Source: CAWBJO01 sp963789175
Lineage (GTDB): Bacteria > Pseudomonadota > Alphaproteobacteria > Rhizobiales > Aestuariivirgaceae
DNA: 64,000 bases
Reading direction: 5' to 3'
Assembly: GCA_963789175.1 (NCBI GenBank)
Contig: CAWBJO010000009.1
Span: forward strand, 310,001 to 374,000
Shown here: piece by piece, positions 55,992 to 64,000 of the stretch
Layout: each line of letters begins with the position of its first letter
How positions within the stretch are numbered: the stretch's first letter is position 1
Notes under the pieces: model-generated
The model's database searches: none
What the model was told of the DNA's origin: nothing
Seen by the model: the letters and a program-made list of their open reading frames with translations, nothing else
Translations under genes and position numbers: made by a program

Positions 55992-57656
55992 ATGTCCCAA
56001 GCCGCAGCGCATGCCTCCCGCAAGGGCACGGGCCTCTCGAAAGACGAACGATTCGTCGTCGTCGCCTCGTCGACGGGCACCGTGTTCGAATGGTACGACT
56101 TCTATCTCTACGCAACGCTGGCGCCGTTCTTCGCCGCGCTGTTCTTCCCGAAAGGCAACGACACGGCGGCCCTGCTCTCGGCGTTCGTCACCTATGCCGC
56201 AGGCTTCCTCGTCAGGCCGTTCGGGGCGCTTTTCTTCGGACGTCTGGGCGATCTCATCGGCCGCAAGTACACCTTCCTCGTCACCATCATGGTCATGGGC
56301 GTGTCGACCTTCCTGGTCGGACTGCTGCCCACGTTCGAAACCATCGGCTGGCTCGCGCCTCTGCTGCTCGTCACCCTTAGGCTCCTGCAAGGCCTGGCGC
56401 TGGGCGGCGAATACGGCGGTGCCGCGACCTACGTCGCAGAGCATGCGCCGCACGGCCGAAGAGGCTATGCGACGAGCTGGATCCAAACCACGGCGACGCT
56501 GGGCTTCTTCCTGTCACTCCTGGTCATCGGCCTGTGCCGCGTCAACATGACGACGGAAACCTTCTCGACGTGGGGCTGGCGCATCCCGTTCCTCGTCTCC
56601 CTCGTCCTTCTCGTCTTCTCCGTCTACATCCGGCTCAAGCTCAACGAGTCGCCGGTCTTCCAGCGCATGAAGGCGGAGGGCAAAGGATCGAAGTCACCGC
56701 TCACCGACTCGTTCCTGCGCTATCCCAACAACAAGTACGTGCTGCTGGCGCTGCTCGGCGCCACGGCGGGCCAGGGCGTCGTTTGGTACACGGGGCAGTT
56801 CTATGCCCTGTTCTTCCTGACGATCACACTGAAGGCCGATTACCTCACTGCATACTGGCTCATCGCCCTGTCGCTGCTGATCGGCACGCCGTTCTTCATC
56901 GTCTTCGGATCGCTCAGCGACAGGATCGGCAGGCTCAAGATCATCCTGGTGGGCTGCGTCATCGCGGCGCTCACCTATTTCCCGCTTTTCAGCCTGCTCG
57001 CCAAGAACGTCAATCCCGACCTCGTCGCCTACCAGCAGGCGAACCCGATCTCGGTGACGGTCGACCGCGATACGTGCGGCTTCCACGTGTTCGTGTTCCC
57101 GAAGACGGTGTTCACCGACTGCGACAAGGCGAAGGACCTCCTGACCAAGGCCGGCCTTTCGTTCGAGACGCTGGACGGGGCAGCGGGATCGGCGCCGAAG
57201 CTGACGATCGGCCAGACGACGGTCGACGGCTTCAGTGCCGACACGTGGAACGAGGCGCTCATCACCACCGGCTACCCGAACCTCAAGAAGGAGCAGAAGG
57301 ACGGCAAGGACGTCTACACCACGGTCAATGCCGACAAGAGCAAGATCAACTGGCCGATGACAGTGCTCATACTGACGATCATGATGATCTACGTCACCAT
57401 GGTCTACGGGCCGATCGCAGCGTATCTGGTGGAGCTCTTCCCGACCCGCATCCGCTACACGTCGATGTCGCTGCCCTATCACATCGGGAACGGATGGTTC
57501 GGAGGGATGCTGCCGCTGCTCGCCACCGCCATCGTGGCGGCGACCGGCAACATCTACTACGGCCTGTGGTATCCGATCGTGGTGGCGGTGATGACGGCGA
57601 TCATCGGATTCTTCTTCCTCCACGACACCAAGAACGTCGACATCGCGCGGACCTGA
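55992..57656 (+). CDS. MFS transporter, MHS (metabolite:H+ symporter) type with a large loop
   Basis: Inner-membrane transporter of 554 aa. The N-terminal half has the MHS features VVASSTGTVFEWYDFYLYAT, FGRLGDLIGRKYTFLVTIM and LALGGEYGGAATYVAEHA; the C-terminal half has GSLSDRIGRLKIILVG and GPIAAYLVELFPTRIRYTSM. Between helices 9 and 10 (about residues 337-455) there is an extra polar domain of about 115 residues, predicted periplasmic, with two cysteines (RDTCGFHV and TDCDKAK). Substrate unknown; relatives move carboxylates or osmolytes. A palindrome lies upstream and a terminator follows. Confidence 0.9.
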   Translation: MSQAAAHASRKGTGLSKDERFVVVASSTGTVFEWYDFYLYATLAPFFAALFFPKGNDTAALLSAFVTYAAGFLVRPFGALFFGRLGDLIGRKYTFLVTIMVMGVSTFLVGLLPTFETIGWLAPLLLVTLRLLQGLALGGEYGGAATYVAEHAPHGRRGYATSWIQTTATLGFFLSLLVIGLCRVNMTTETFSTWGWRIPFLVSLVLLVFSVYIRLKLNESPVFQRMKAEGKGSKSPLTDSFLRYPNNKYVLLALLGATAGQGVVWYTGQFYALFFLTITLKADYLTAYWLIALSLLIGTPFFIVFGSLSDRIGRLKIILVGCVIAALTYFPLFSLLAKNVNPDLVAYQQANPISVTVDRDTCGFHVFVFPKTVFTDCDKAKDLLTKAGLSFETLDGAAGSAPKLTIGQTTVDGFSADTWNEALITTGYPNLKKEQKDGKDVYTTVNADKSKINWPMTVLILTIMMIYVTMVYGPIAAYLVELFPTRIRYTSMSLPYHIGNGWFGGMLPLLATAIVAATGNIYYGLWYPIVVAVMTAIIGFFFLHDTKNVDIART

Positions 57657-57679
57657 GCGGTCTTCGCGAAGCACGATGG

Positions 57680-57711
57680 AAACCCCGCCGGCGCGGCGGG
57701 GTTTCTCTTTT
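57680..57711 (+). terminator. Rho-independent terminator of the MHS transporter
   Basis: AAACCCCGCCG (57680-57690) pairs with CGGCGGGGTTT (57694-57704) around a GCG loop, followed by a T-rich CTCTTTT to 57711. It is 24 bp after the transporter stop. Confidence 0.9.
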
Positions 57712-57789
57712 GGCGCTTGCCTCGCCGGGGGCCATAAACTATAAACCCGCGCGGTTCGTCGTCGGCCGTTTCCGACCGGAAATCTCGAG

Positions 57790-57865
<76 letters not shown>

Positions 57866-58022
57866 TCCTTCCAGACCCATAGGCACGAATGCAAAGACGG
57901 TCGCCCCCGGCGATCCCTTCCGGCACTTTCACAGCAGCAACCCCGCCATCGAGCCAAATGCCGCGTCGTTTGTGCGGCAGCCGCACTTCAGCTAATGAAA
58001 AAGCCGAGGGGTGCATACGTTC

Positions 58023-58940
58023 ATGGATATCCGCCAGCTTCAGTACCTCGCTGCGCTCGCCCGCGAGAAGCACTTCACTCGTGCGGCGGCCGCCTGCAAC
58101 GTCTCGCAGCCGACCTTGTCGGGCCGCATCCGGCAGCTCGAACAGGAGCTCGGCGTGCCGATCGTCGAGCGCGGGCAACGATTCCACGGGCTGACGGCCG
58201 AAGGCGAGCGTGTCCTCAAGTGGGCCCGGACGATCCTCGACGACTGGCAGGCCATGCAGCAGGAGCTTCAGCAGATCAAGGGGGGCAAGGAATCGCTCAC
58301 GGGAAAGCTCGTCCTGGGCGTCGTGCCGTCCGCCCTGCCAATGGTGGCCCAGCTGACGCGGCGGATGATGGAGAAGCATCCCGGCGTCGACTTCACCGTC
58401 CTCTCGCATTCGACGGAGGAGATCCTGAGAGGCCTCAACGACTTCTCACTCGACGTCGGTATTGCCTATCTCGACAACGAGCCGATCGACGGACTGCTCG
58501 CCTCGCCCCTCTACATGGAGCGCTATTGCCTGTTCGTCGGAGAGGACCACCCCCTCGCGTCCCGCGACCGGGCGACCTGGTTCGAGGCGGCGCAGGAGCC
58601 GCTGTGCCTGCTCACGCCCAACATGCAGAACCGGCGCATCATCGACCGCGCGTTCCGCGAGGCGAACTGCCATCCGACCCCGCGGCTCGAGACGAACTCC
58701 ATCATCAACCTGTGGTCGGACGTCCGCACCATGGGACTCGCCAGCATCATGCCGGAGTATTTCAAGGAGACGCTGGGAACCCTGCATGGACTGAAGGCGA
58801 TCCCCCTTTCTCAACCGGATGTTGAGCATACGGTTGGGCTACTCGTCGTGGACCGCGAGCCCTTGGCTCCCATGATCTCGGCGCTCCGGGAAATCGCCGA
58901 AGGATTCGAGATGGCGGGCTCGGCAGCCATTCAACGATAG
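58023..58940 (+). CDS. LysR-family regulator upstream of the formate dehydrogenase genes
   Basis: 305-aa LysR regulator. The HTH reads MDIRQLQYLAALAREKHFTR and AAAACNVSQPTLSGRIRQLE, and the effector domain includes LVLGVVPSALPMVAQLTRRM and GLASIMPEYFKETLG. It resembles the LysR regulators next to fds operons (FdsR group), but here it lies upstream in the same direction, 120 bp before fdsG. Control of fdsGBA in response to formate is inference. Confidence 0.9.
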   Translation: MDIRQLQYLAALAREKHFTRAAAACNVSQPTLSGRIRQLEQELGVPIVERGQRFHGLTAEGERVLKWARTILDDWQAMQQELQQIKGGKESLTGKLVLGVVPSALPMVAQLTRRMMEKHPGVDFTVLSHSTEEILRGLNDFSLDVGIAYLDNEPIDGLLASPLYMERYCLFVGEDHPLASRDRATWFEAAQEPLCLLTPNMQNRRIIDRAFREANCHPTPRLETNSIINLWSDVRTMGLASIMPEYFKETLGTLHGLKAIPLSQPDVEHTVGLLVVDREPLAPMISALREIAEGFEMAGSAAIQR

Positions 58941-59060
58941 GCATTTCAGGGGGTTAGAGGTAATCTCCATCAGCTGCGGCAATGATGTCATCACCACTAC
59001 CGATTTGAACGTTTCTAAGCCCGGGCGCATTGTCCTAGAGCAGCGAGGAAGGCCCCTGCC

Positions 59061-59543
59061 ATGACGTCGGCCACGAGCGAACAGCAAGCTATCAACGAGA
59101 TTTGCGCCGCCCACGGGTCGCGTCCCGACGCGCTGATCGAAATCCTCCACGATGTCCAGCGGAACCGCGGCTACATCGAGGACTGGACGCTGCCGGTAAT
59201 CGCCAAGGCCCTCAACCTGTCGCGGGCCGACGTGCACGGCGTCGTCAGTTTCTACCACGACTTCCGACGCGAAGCGCCGGGCCGCCATGTCGTCAAGATC
59301 TGCCGCGCCGAGTCCTGCCAGGCCATGGGCACCGTCGAGCTCTGCCGGCACGCCGAGCGCCGCCTCGGCACCGCCATGGGATCCACGTCGCCCGACCGAC
59401 GATTCACGCTCGATGCCGTCTACTGCCTGGGGAACTGCGCGCTCTCGCCCGCCGTCATGATCGACGGTCGCGTCCACGGTCGCGTCGACCGCCAGCGTTT
59501 CGACGAGCTGGTCGCCGGCATGGACGGGGCGGCGACATCATGA
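59061..59543 (+). CDS. fdsG: NAD-dependent formate dehydrogenase, gamma subunit
   Basis: 160-aa [2Fe-2S] subunit, homologous to NuoE. The cluster ligands are in RAESCQAMG and YCLGNCALSP (C-x4-C and C-x3-C pattern), and IEDWTLPVIAKALNLSRADV is the NuoE N-terminal helix. It passes electrons between the flavin subunit and the catalytic subunit of the soluble Mo-FDH. The stop overlaps the fdsB start by 4 bp (ATGA). Confidence 0.94.
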   Translation: MTSATSEQQAINEICAAHGSRPDALIEILHDVQRNRGYIEDWTLPVIAKALNLSRADVHGVVSFYHDFRREAPGRHVVKICRAESCQAMGTVELCRHAERRLGTAMGSTSPDRRFTLDAVYCLGNCALSPAVMIDGRVHGRVDRQRFDELVAGMDGAATS

Positions 59544-61093
59544 CCCGCCTCTTCGTTCCGCGCGATACCGCGGCCCTCTCGATGGGAGCCGACGACGTCG
59601 TCGCCTCCCTCAGGCGAGAGGCCCAGGCGCGCGGCGCGGCCATCGAGATCGTTCGCAACGGTTCACGCGGACTTCTATGGCTCGAACCGCTCGTCGAAGT
59701 CGAAACGCCGAACGGCAGGGTGGCCTACGGCCCCGTCACTCCGGGCGACGTCCGCGCCCTGCTCGATGCCGGTCTTCTCGAAGGCCGTCCCCATGCGCTC
59801 TGCCACGGGCCGACCGACGACATCCTCTTTCTCAAGACGCAGGAGCGGCTGACGTTCGCGCGATGCGGCGTCGTCGATCCCCTGTCCGTCGCCGACTACG
59901 TGGCGCACGGCGGATTCGAAGGCCTGAAGCGCGCCCTCGCCTCGCCCGGCGCCGACATCGTCGCGACCGTGACGGAGTCGGGCCTTCGGGGCCGCGGCGG
60001 CGCCGGCTTCCCGGCAGGGATCAAATGGAAGACCGTCCACGATCAAAAGGACGGGCAGAAGTACATCTGCTGCAACGCCGATGAGGGCGACAGCGGCACC
60101 TTCGCCGACCGGATGATCATGGAAGGCGATCCGATGACCCTCATCGAGGGGATGACGATCGCCGCCATCGCGGTCGGCGCAAGCAAGGGCTTCATCTACA
60201 TTCGCTCGGAATATCCCGAAGCGATCGCCGTTATGCGCGAGGCCATCCAACGCGTCGAAGCGGCGGGTTTTCTCGGAGGCGACATCTGCGGCGGCGGCAA
60301 GCAGTTCCAGCTCAAGGTCCGGGTCGGCGCCGGCGCCTATATCTGCGGCGAAGAGACATCGATGCTCGAAAGCCTGGAAGGCAAGCGCGGCATGGTGCGG
60401 CCCAAGCCCCCCATCCCCGCCCTTCAGGGTCTTTTCGGCAACCCGACGGTGATCAACAACGTGCTCACCTTCTGCGCCGTGCCGTTCATCGCCGCCCGCG
60501 GTGCCGAGGCCTACAAGACCTTCGGCATGGGCCGGTCGCGCGGCACGCAGCCTTTCCAGCTGGCCGGCAACATCAAGCGCGGCGGCCTGGTCGAGAAGGC
60601 ATTCGGCATCACGCTGCGCGAGCTCGTCGAAGGCTACGGCGGCGGCACCCATTCGGGGCGGCCGATCAGGGCGGTTCAGGTCGGAGGGCCGCTCGGCTCC
60701 TACCTCCCGGAAAACATGCTCGATTTGCCCATGGACTACGAAACCTTCGCAGCGAACGGAGCGATGGTCGGCCACGGCGGCATCGTGGTCTTCGACGACA
60801 CGGTCGACATGGCAGCGCAGGCGCGTTTCGCCATGGAGTTCTGCTCGATCGAATCGTGCGGCAAGTGCACGCCCTGCCGCATCGGAGCGGTGCGCGGCGT
60901 CGAGGTGATCGACCGCATCGTCGCCGGCATCGACCGCGACCGGAACCTCGAGCTTCTCGACGATCTCTGCCGGACGATGGTAGACGGATCGCTGTGCGCC
61001 ATGGGCGGACTGACCCCGATGCCCGTGCAAAGCGCAGTGAAGCATTTCCCTGAAGATTTCGACCGGCCGCCGGTCAAGATTGCGGCACAATAG
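59540..61093 (+). CDS. fdsB: NAD-dependent formate dehydrogenase, beta subunit
   Basis: 517-aa subunit, NuoF-like, which holds FMN, NAD+ and one [4Fe-4S] cluster. An N-terminal thioredoxin-like part precedes GLRGRGGAGFPAGIKWKTVH (NAD/FMN loop, about residue 148), NADEGDSGTFADRMIMEGDP and AYICGEETSMLESLEG, and the cluster ligands are in ESCGKCTPCRIGAVRG. It reduces NAD+ with electrons from formate. ATG 59540 overlaps fdsG. Confidence 0.96.
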   Translation: MTRLFVPRDTAALSMGADDVVASLRREAQARGAAIEIVRNGSRGLLWLEPLVEVETPNGRVAYGPVTPGDVRALLDAGLLEGRPHALCHGPTDDILFLKTQERLTFARCGVVDPLSVADYVAHGGFEGLKRALASPGADIVATVTESGLRGRGGAGFPAGIKWKTVHDQKDGQKYICCNADEGDSGTFADRMIMEGDPMTLIEGMTIAAIAVGASKGFIYIRSEYPEAIAVMREAIQRVEAAGFLGGDICGGGKQFQLKVRVGAGAYICGEETSMLESLEGKRGMVRPKPPIPALQGLFGNPTVINNVLTFCAVPFIAARGAEAYKTFGMGRSRGTQPFQLAGNIKRGGLVEKAFGITLRELVEGYGGGTHSGRPIRAVQVGGPLGSYLPENMLDLPMDYETFAANGAMVGHGGIVVFDDTVDMAAQARFAMEFCSIESCGKCTPCRIGAVRGVEVIDRIVAGIDRDRNLELLDDLCRTMVDGSLCAMGGLTPMPVQSAVKHFPEDFDRPPVKIAAQ

Positions 61094-61104
61094 GAACGAC
61101 GACC

Positions 61105-63978
61105 ATGAGCCTCATCACGGAAACCGATTTCGGAACGCCCGCTTCCGCCGCGAAAGCGACGGTGGAGCTGGAGATCGACGGCCAGAAGGTGACCGTTCCC
61201 GAAGGTACCTCGATCATGCGGGCCGCGATGGAGCTCGGCACCAAGATCCCGAAACTGTGCGCCACGGATTCGCTCGCAGCCTTCGGCTCCTGCCGGCTGT
61301 GTCTGGTCGAGATCGAGGGGCGGAAAGGGACGCCCGCCTCGTGCACCACCCCGGTCGCCGCGGGCATGAAGGTCAAGACGGAGACGCCGCGCCTCGCCGA
61401 CCTCCGCCGCGGCGTCATGGAGCTCTATATCTCCGATCATCCTCTCGACTGCCTCACCTGCGCGGCCAACGGCGACTGCGAGCTGCAGGACATGGCGGGC
61501 GCGGTCGGACTGCGCGACGTGCGCTACGGCTACGACGGCATGAATCACGTCTACGCGCGGCAGGGCGAGGAGGTGAACCCGCTGTGGATGGCCAAGGACC
61601 ACAGCAACCCGTACTTCACCTTCGACCCGTCCAAATGCATCGTCTGTTCGCGGTGCGTCAGGGCCTGCGAAGAGGTCCAGGGCACATTCGCGCTGACCAT
61701 CGACGGACGCGGCTTCGCCTCCCACGTGGCAGCCAGCATGGACGAGGATTTCCTCGACTCCGAATGCGTCTCGTGCGGCGCCTGCGTGCAGGCCTGCCCG
61801 ACCGCGACCCTCATCGAGAAGAGCGTCGTCGCGAAGGGCCAGCCGGAGCATTCCGTCCTGACGACCTGCGCTTATTGCGGCGTCGGCTGCACGTTCAAGG
61901 CCGAAATGAAGGGCGACGACGTCGTCCGCATGGTGCCCTACAAGGACGGCGGCGCGAACGAGGGCCATTCCTGCGTCAAGGGCCGCTTCGCGTGGAGCTA
62001 CGCGACGCACAAGGATCGCCAGCTCAGGCCGATGATCCGCGATGCCATCAACGATCCATGGCGGCCGGTGACCTGGGACGAGGCGATTACCTACGCGGCG
62101 GCGCGCTTCAAGGCAATCCAGGCAAAGCACGGCCGCGGCTCCATCGGCGGCATCACGTCTTCACGCTGCACCAACGAAGAGGTCTTCGTGGTCCAGAAGA
62201 TGATCCGCACGGCCTTCCGAAACAACAATGTCGACACCTGCGCCCGTGTCTGCCATTCGCCGACCGGCTACGGCCTGAAGCAGACTTTCGGCACTTCGGC
62301 CGGCACCCAGGACTTTCGCTCGGTCGCCGAGGCCGACGTCATCGTCGTCATCGGCGCCAACCCGACCGACGGCCACCCCGTGTTCGCGTCGCGGATGAAA
62401 AAACGCCTGCGCGAGGGCGCCAAGCTCATCGTCGTCGATCCGCGCCGCATCGACCTCGTCCGCTCGCCGCATGTCGAGGCTGCCTACCACCTGCCGCTCC
62501 TGCCGGGTACCAACGTCGCAGTCGTCAATGCCTTCTCGCACGTGATCGTCACCGAAGGGCTCGTCGACCGCGACTACGTCGCCGAGCGCTGCGACGCGGA
62601 AGCGTTCGCGCAGTGGGAAGCCTTCATCCGTGAACCCCGCAACTCGCCGGAAGCGCTCGAACCGGTCACGGGCGTCAAGGCCGCCGACATCCGGAGCGCG
62701 GCACGCCTCTATGCCGGAGCCAGGAACGCCGCCATCTATTATGGACTGGGAGTCACCGAGCACAGCCAGGGCTCGACCATGGTCATGGCGATGGCCAACC
62801 TCGCCATGGCGACCGGCAACATCGGCCGCGACGGAGTCGGGGTCAATCCGCTGCGCGGCCAGAACAACGTCCAGGGCTCGTGCGACATGGGCTCGTTCCC
62901 GCACGAGTTCTCCGGCTACCGGCACGTCAGCGACGACGTGGTGCGCGAGCTGTTCTCCACGGTCTGGAATACGCAGCTCGATGCCGAACCGGGGCTTCGC
63001 ATCCCGAACATGCTGACCGCCGCGGTCGAAGGCTCCTTCAAGGGGATCTTCATCCAGGGCGAGGACATCGCGCAGTCGGATCCCAATTCCAAGCACGTCA
63101 TGGCGGGACTCGAGGCCATGGAATGCGTCGTCGTCCAGGATCTCTTCCTCAACGAGACCGCCGCCTTCGCCCATGTGTTCCTGCCCGGCACCTCGTTCCT
63201 CGAGAAGGACGGCACCTTCACGAACGCCGAGCGGCGCATCAACCGGGTGCGGCAGGTGAAGGCGCCGATGTGCGGACTGCAGGAATGGGAAGTCGCAAGC
63301 CGCCTGTCGGCGGCCATGGGTTTCCCCATGCACTACGAAAATGCCTCCGAGATCATGGACGAGATCGCGCGCCTCACGCCGACGTTCTCAGGCGTTTCGT
63401 TCGACAAGCTCGACCGCCTCGGTTCGGTGCAGTGGCCGTGCAACGACGCGGCGCCCGAAGGTACGCCGATCATGCACATCGGCAAATTCGTGCGCGGCAA
63501 GGGCCGCTTCATGATCACCGAGTTCCTGCCGACGCCGGAACGGACGAACCGGTCCTTCCCTTTGATCCTGACCACCGGCCGCACTCTCAGCCAGTACAAT
63601 GTCGGTGCCCAAACCCGCCGAACCGAGAACATCGTGTGGCACCGGCAGGACGTGCTCGAGATCCATCCGCACGATGCCGAGCTGCGGGGCATCAAGACCG
63701 GCTCCATGGTGTCGCTTTCGAGCCGGATCGGCGCCACGACGCTCGCCGCCGTGGTCAGCGACCGCATGCCGCAAGGCGTCGTCTACACGACGTTCCATCA
63801 TCCGGTCACCGGTGCGAACGTGATCACCACGGAGTACTCCGACTGGGCCACCAACTGCCCCGAATACAAGGTCACCGCCGTGCAGGTCACGGTGTCCAAC
63901 CAGCCCTCGGAGTGGCAGGAGGAGTGGGAGGAGCGCGAGCGCGATCACAAGCGGGTCGCGGTGGTCGCCGCGGAATAG
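61105..63978 (+). CDS. fdsA: NAD-dependent formate dehydrogenase, alpha (catalytic) subunit
   Basis: 957-aa molybdenum (bis-MGD) subunit that oxidises formate to CO2. From the N-terminus: [2Fe-2S] ligands in CATDSLAAFGSCRLCLVEIE, a His/Cys cluster in DHPLDCLTCAANGDCEL, two [4Fe-4S] motifs in CIVCSRCVRACEEVQG and CVSCGACVQACPTATL, another at CAYCGVGCTFK, and the Mo ligand Cys383 in RVCHSPTGYGLKQTFG. The C-terminal MGD-binding domain has LTTGRTLSQYNVGAQTRRTE and YTTFHHPVTGANVITTEYSD. It is Cys-type, not Sec-type. Starts 11 bp after fdsB. Confidence 0.97.
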   Translation: MSLITETDFGTPASAAKATVELEIDGQKVTVPEGTSIMRAAMELGTKIPKLCATDSLAAFGSCRLCLVEIEGRKGTPASCTTPVAAGMKVKTETPRLADLRRGVMELYISDHPLDCLTCAANGDCELQDMAGAVGLRDVRYGYDGMNHVYARQGEEVNPLWMAKDHSNPYFTFDPSKCIVCSRCVRACEEVQGTFALTIDGRGFASHVAASMDEDFLDSECVSCGACVQACPTATLIEKSVVAKGQPEHSVLTTCAYCGVGCTFKAEMKGDDVVRMVPYKDGGANEGHSCVKGRFAWSYATHKDRQLRPMIRDAINDPWRPVTWDEAITYAAARFKAIQAKHGRGSIGGITSSRCTNEEVFVVQKMIRTAFRNNNVDTCARVCHSPTGYGLKQTFGTSAGTQDFRSVAEADVIVVIGANPTDGHPVFASRMKKRLREGAKLIVVDPRRIDLVRSPHVEAAYHLPLLPGTNVAVVNAFSHVIVTEGLVDRDYVAERCDAEAFAQWEAFIREPRNSPEALEPVTGVKAADIRSAARLYAGARNAAIYYGLGVTEHSQGSTMVMAMANLAMATGNIGRDGVGVNPLRGQNNVQGSCDMGSFPHEFSGYRHVSDDVVRELFSTVWNTQLDAEPGLRIPNMLTAAVEGSFKGIFIQGEDIAQSDPNSKHVMAGLEAMECVVVQDLFLNETAAFAHVFLPGTSFLEKDGTFTNAERRINRVRQVKAPMCGLQEWEVASRLSAAMGFPMHYENASEIMDEIARLTPTFSGVSFDKLDRLGSVQWPCNDAAPEGTPIMHIGKFVRGKGRFMITEFLPTPERTNRSFPLILTTGRTLSQYNVGAQTRRTENIVWHRQDVLEIHPHDAELRGIKTGSMVSLSSRIGATTLAAVVSDRMPQGVVYTTFHHPVTGANVITTEYSDWATNCPEYKVTAVQVTVSNQPSEWQEEWEERERDHKRVAVVAAE

Positions 63979-63981
63979 CCG

Positions 63982-64000
63982 ATGGACCAGTCGGCGAACA
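63982..64000 (+). CDS. Start of the next fds-operon gene (cut by window edge)
   Basis: An ATG opens 3 bp after the fdsA stop and gives M-D-Q-S-A-N before the window ends. In related operons the next gene is fdsC (an FdhD-type sulfurtransferase that matures the Mo cofactor) or fdsD. Six codons cannot tell which. Confidence 0.4.

Overview
The window is a gene-dense, GC-rich (mostly about 65-72% by eye) bacterial chromosome segment. Family content and gene order point to an alphaproteobacterium of the Hyphomicrobiales (Rhizobiales). The evidence is an IalB-family protein beside coxB/coxA, DUF1127, DUF4170, DUF2948 and UPF0262 proteins, the murA-to-yacG block, a PdhS-like cell-cycle sensor kinase, a HisZ-dependent short HisG, and a tRNA-His without G-1 and with A73. 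I see no prophage, insertion sequence, integrase or CRISPR array. It reads as core chromosome with a few accessory patches.

Layout. 1-6.1 kb: the start of cytochrome oxidase subunit I, subunit II, an IalB-family secreted protein, then a translationally coupled tldD, HAD hydrolase and MATE exporter. 6.2-8.7 kb: a DUF937-like protein, a DMT transporter reduced to a relic by an internal deletion, and a DUF1127 gene divergent from a LysR regulator. 8.7-16.5 kb: gshA, rsmE, ubiA, tldE/pmbA, a cysQ-like phosphatase, DUF4170, a methyltransferase, ribF and a MaoC hydratase. 16.6-22.1 kb: a degenerate EAL protein, an omega-aminotransferase, a SIMPL protein, and a second DUF1127 gene divergent from a MocR regulator, with a palindromic operator between them. 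22.2-25.5 kb: a compositionally AT-rich pyrE, a 667-bp intergenic stretch with DnaA-box-like sites and strong dyad symmetry, then groESL under a CIRCE element.

25.6-29.2 kb: hisG, hisZ (frameshifted) and hisS. 29.4-38.7 kb: a metallo-hydrolase, glcDEF with a convergent glycerate 2-kinase, a class III aminotransferase and an archaeal-looking purM. 38.8-44 kb: tRNA-His, a phasin, the PdhS-like kinase and a frameshifted acetoacetyl-CoA synthetase. 44-51.3 kb: AsmA, moaE, a membrane-tethered nuclease, two unrecognised envelope proteins, DUF3830, DM13 and YihY proteins. 51.5-57.7 kb: tRNA-Thr, the murA block (murA, DUF2948, UPF0262, LMW phosphatase, infA, maf, yacG) and an MHS-type transporter. 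57.8-64 kb: tRNA-Phe, a LysR regulator and the NAD-dependent molybdenum formate dehydrogenase genes fdsGBA, with the next gene cut by the window edge.

Metabolic picture: aerobic respiration, formate oxidation to NADH, glycolate oxidation with glycerate salvage, and PHB-related functions (phasin, acetoacetyl-CoA synthetase). No single striking new system is evident. The best leads are the twin regulator/DUF1127 loci, the pyrE-groES intergenic region, the archaeal-type PurM, the two orphan envelope proteins at 47.4-49.2 kb, and three broken genes (DMT, hisZ, aacS) that need checking against sequencing error.
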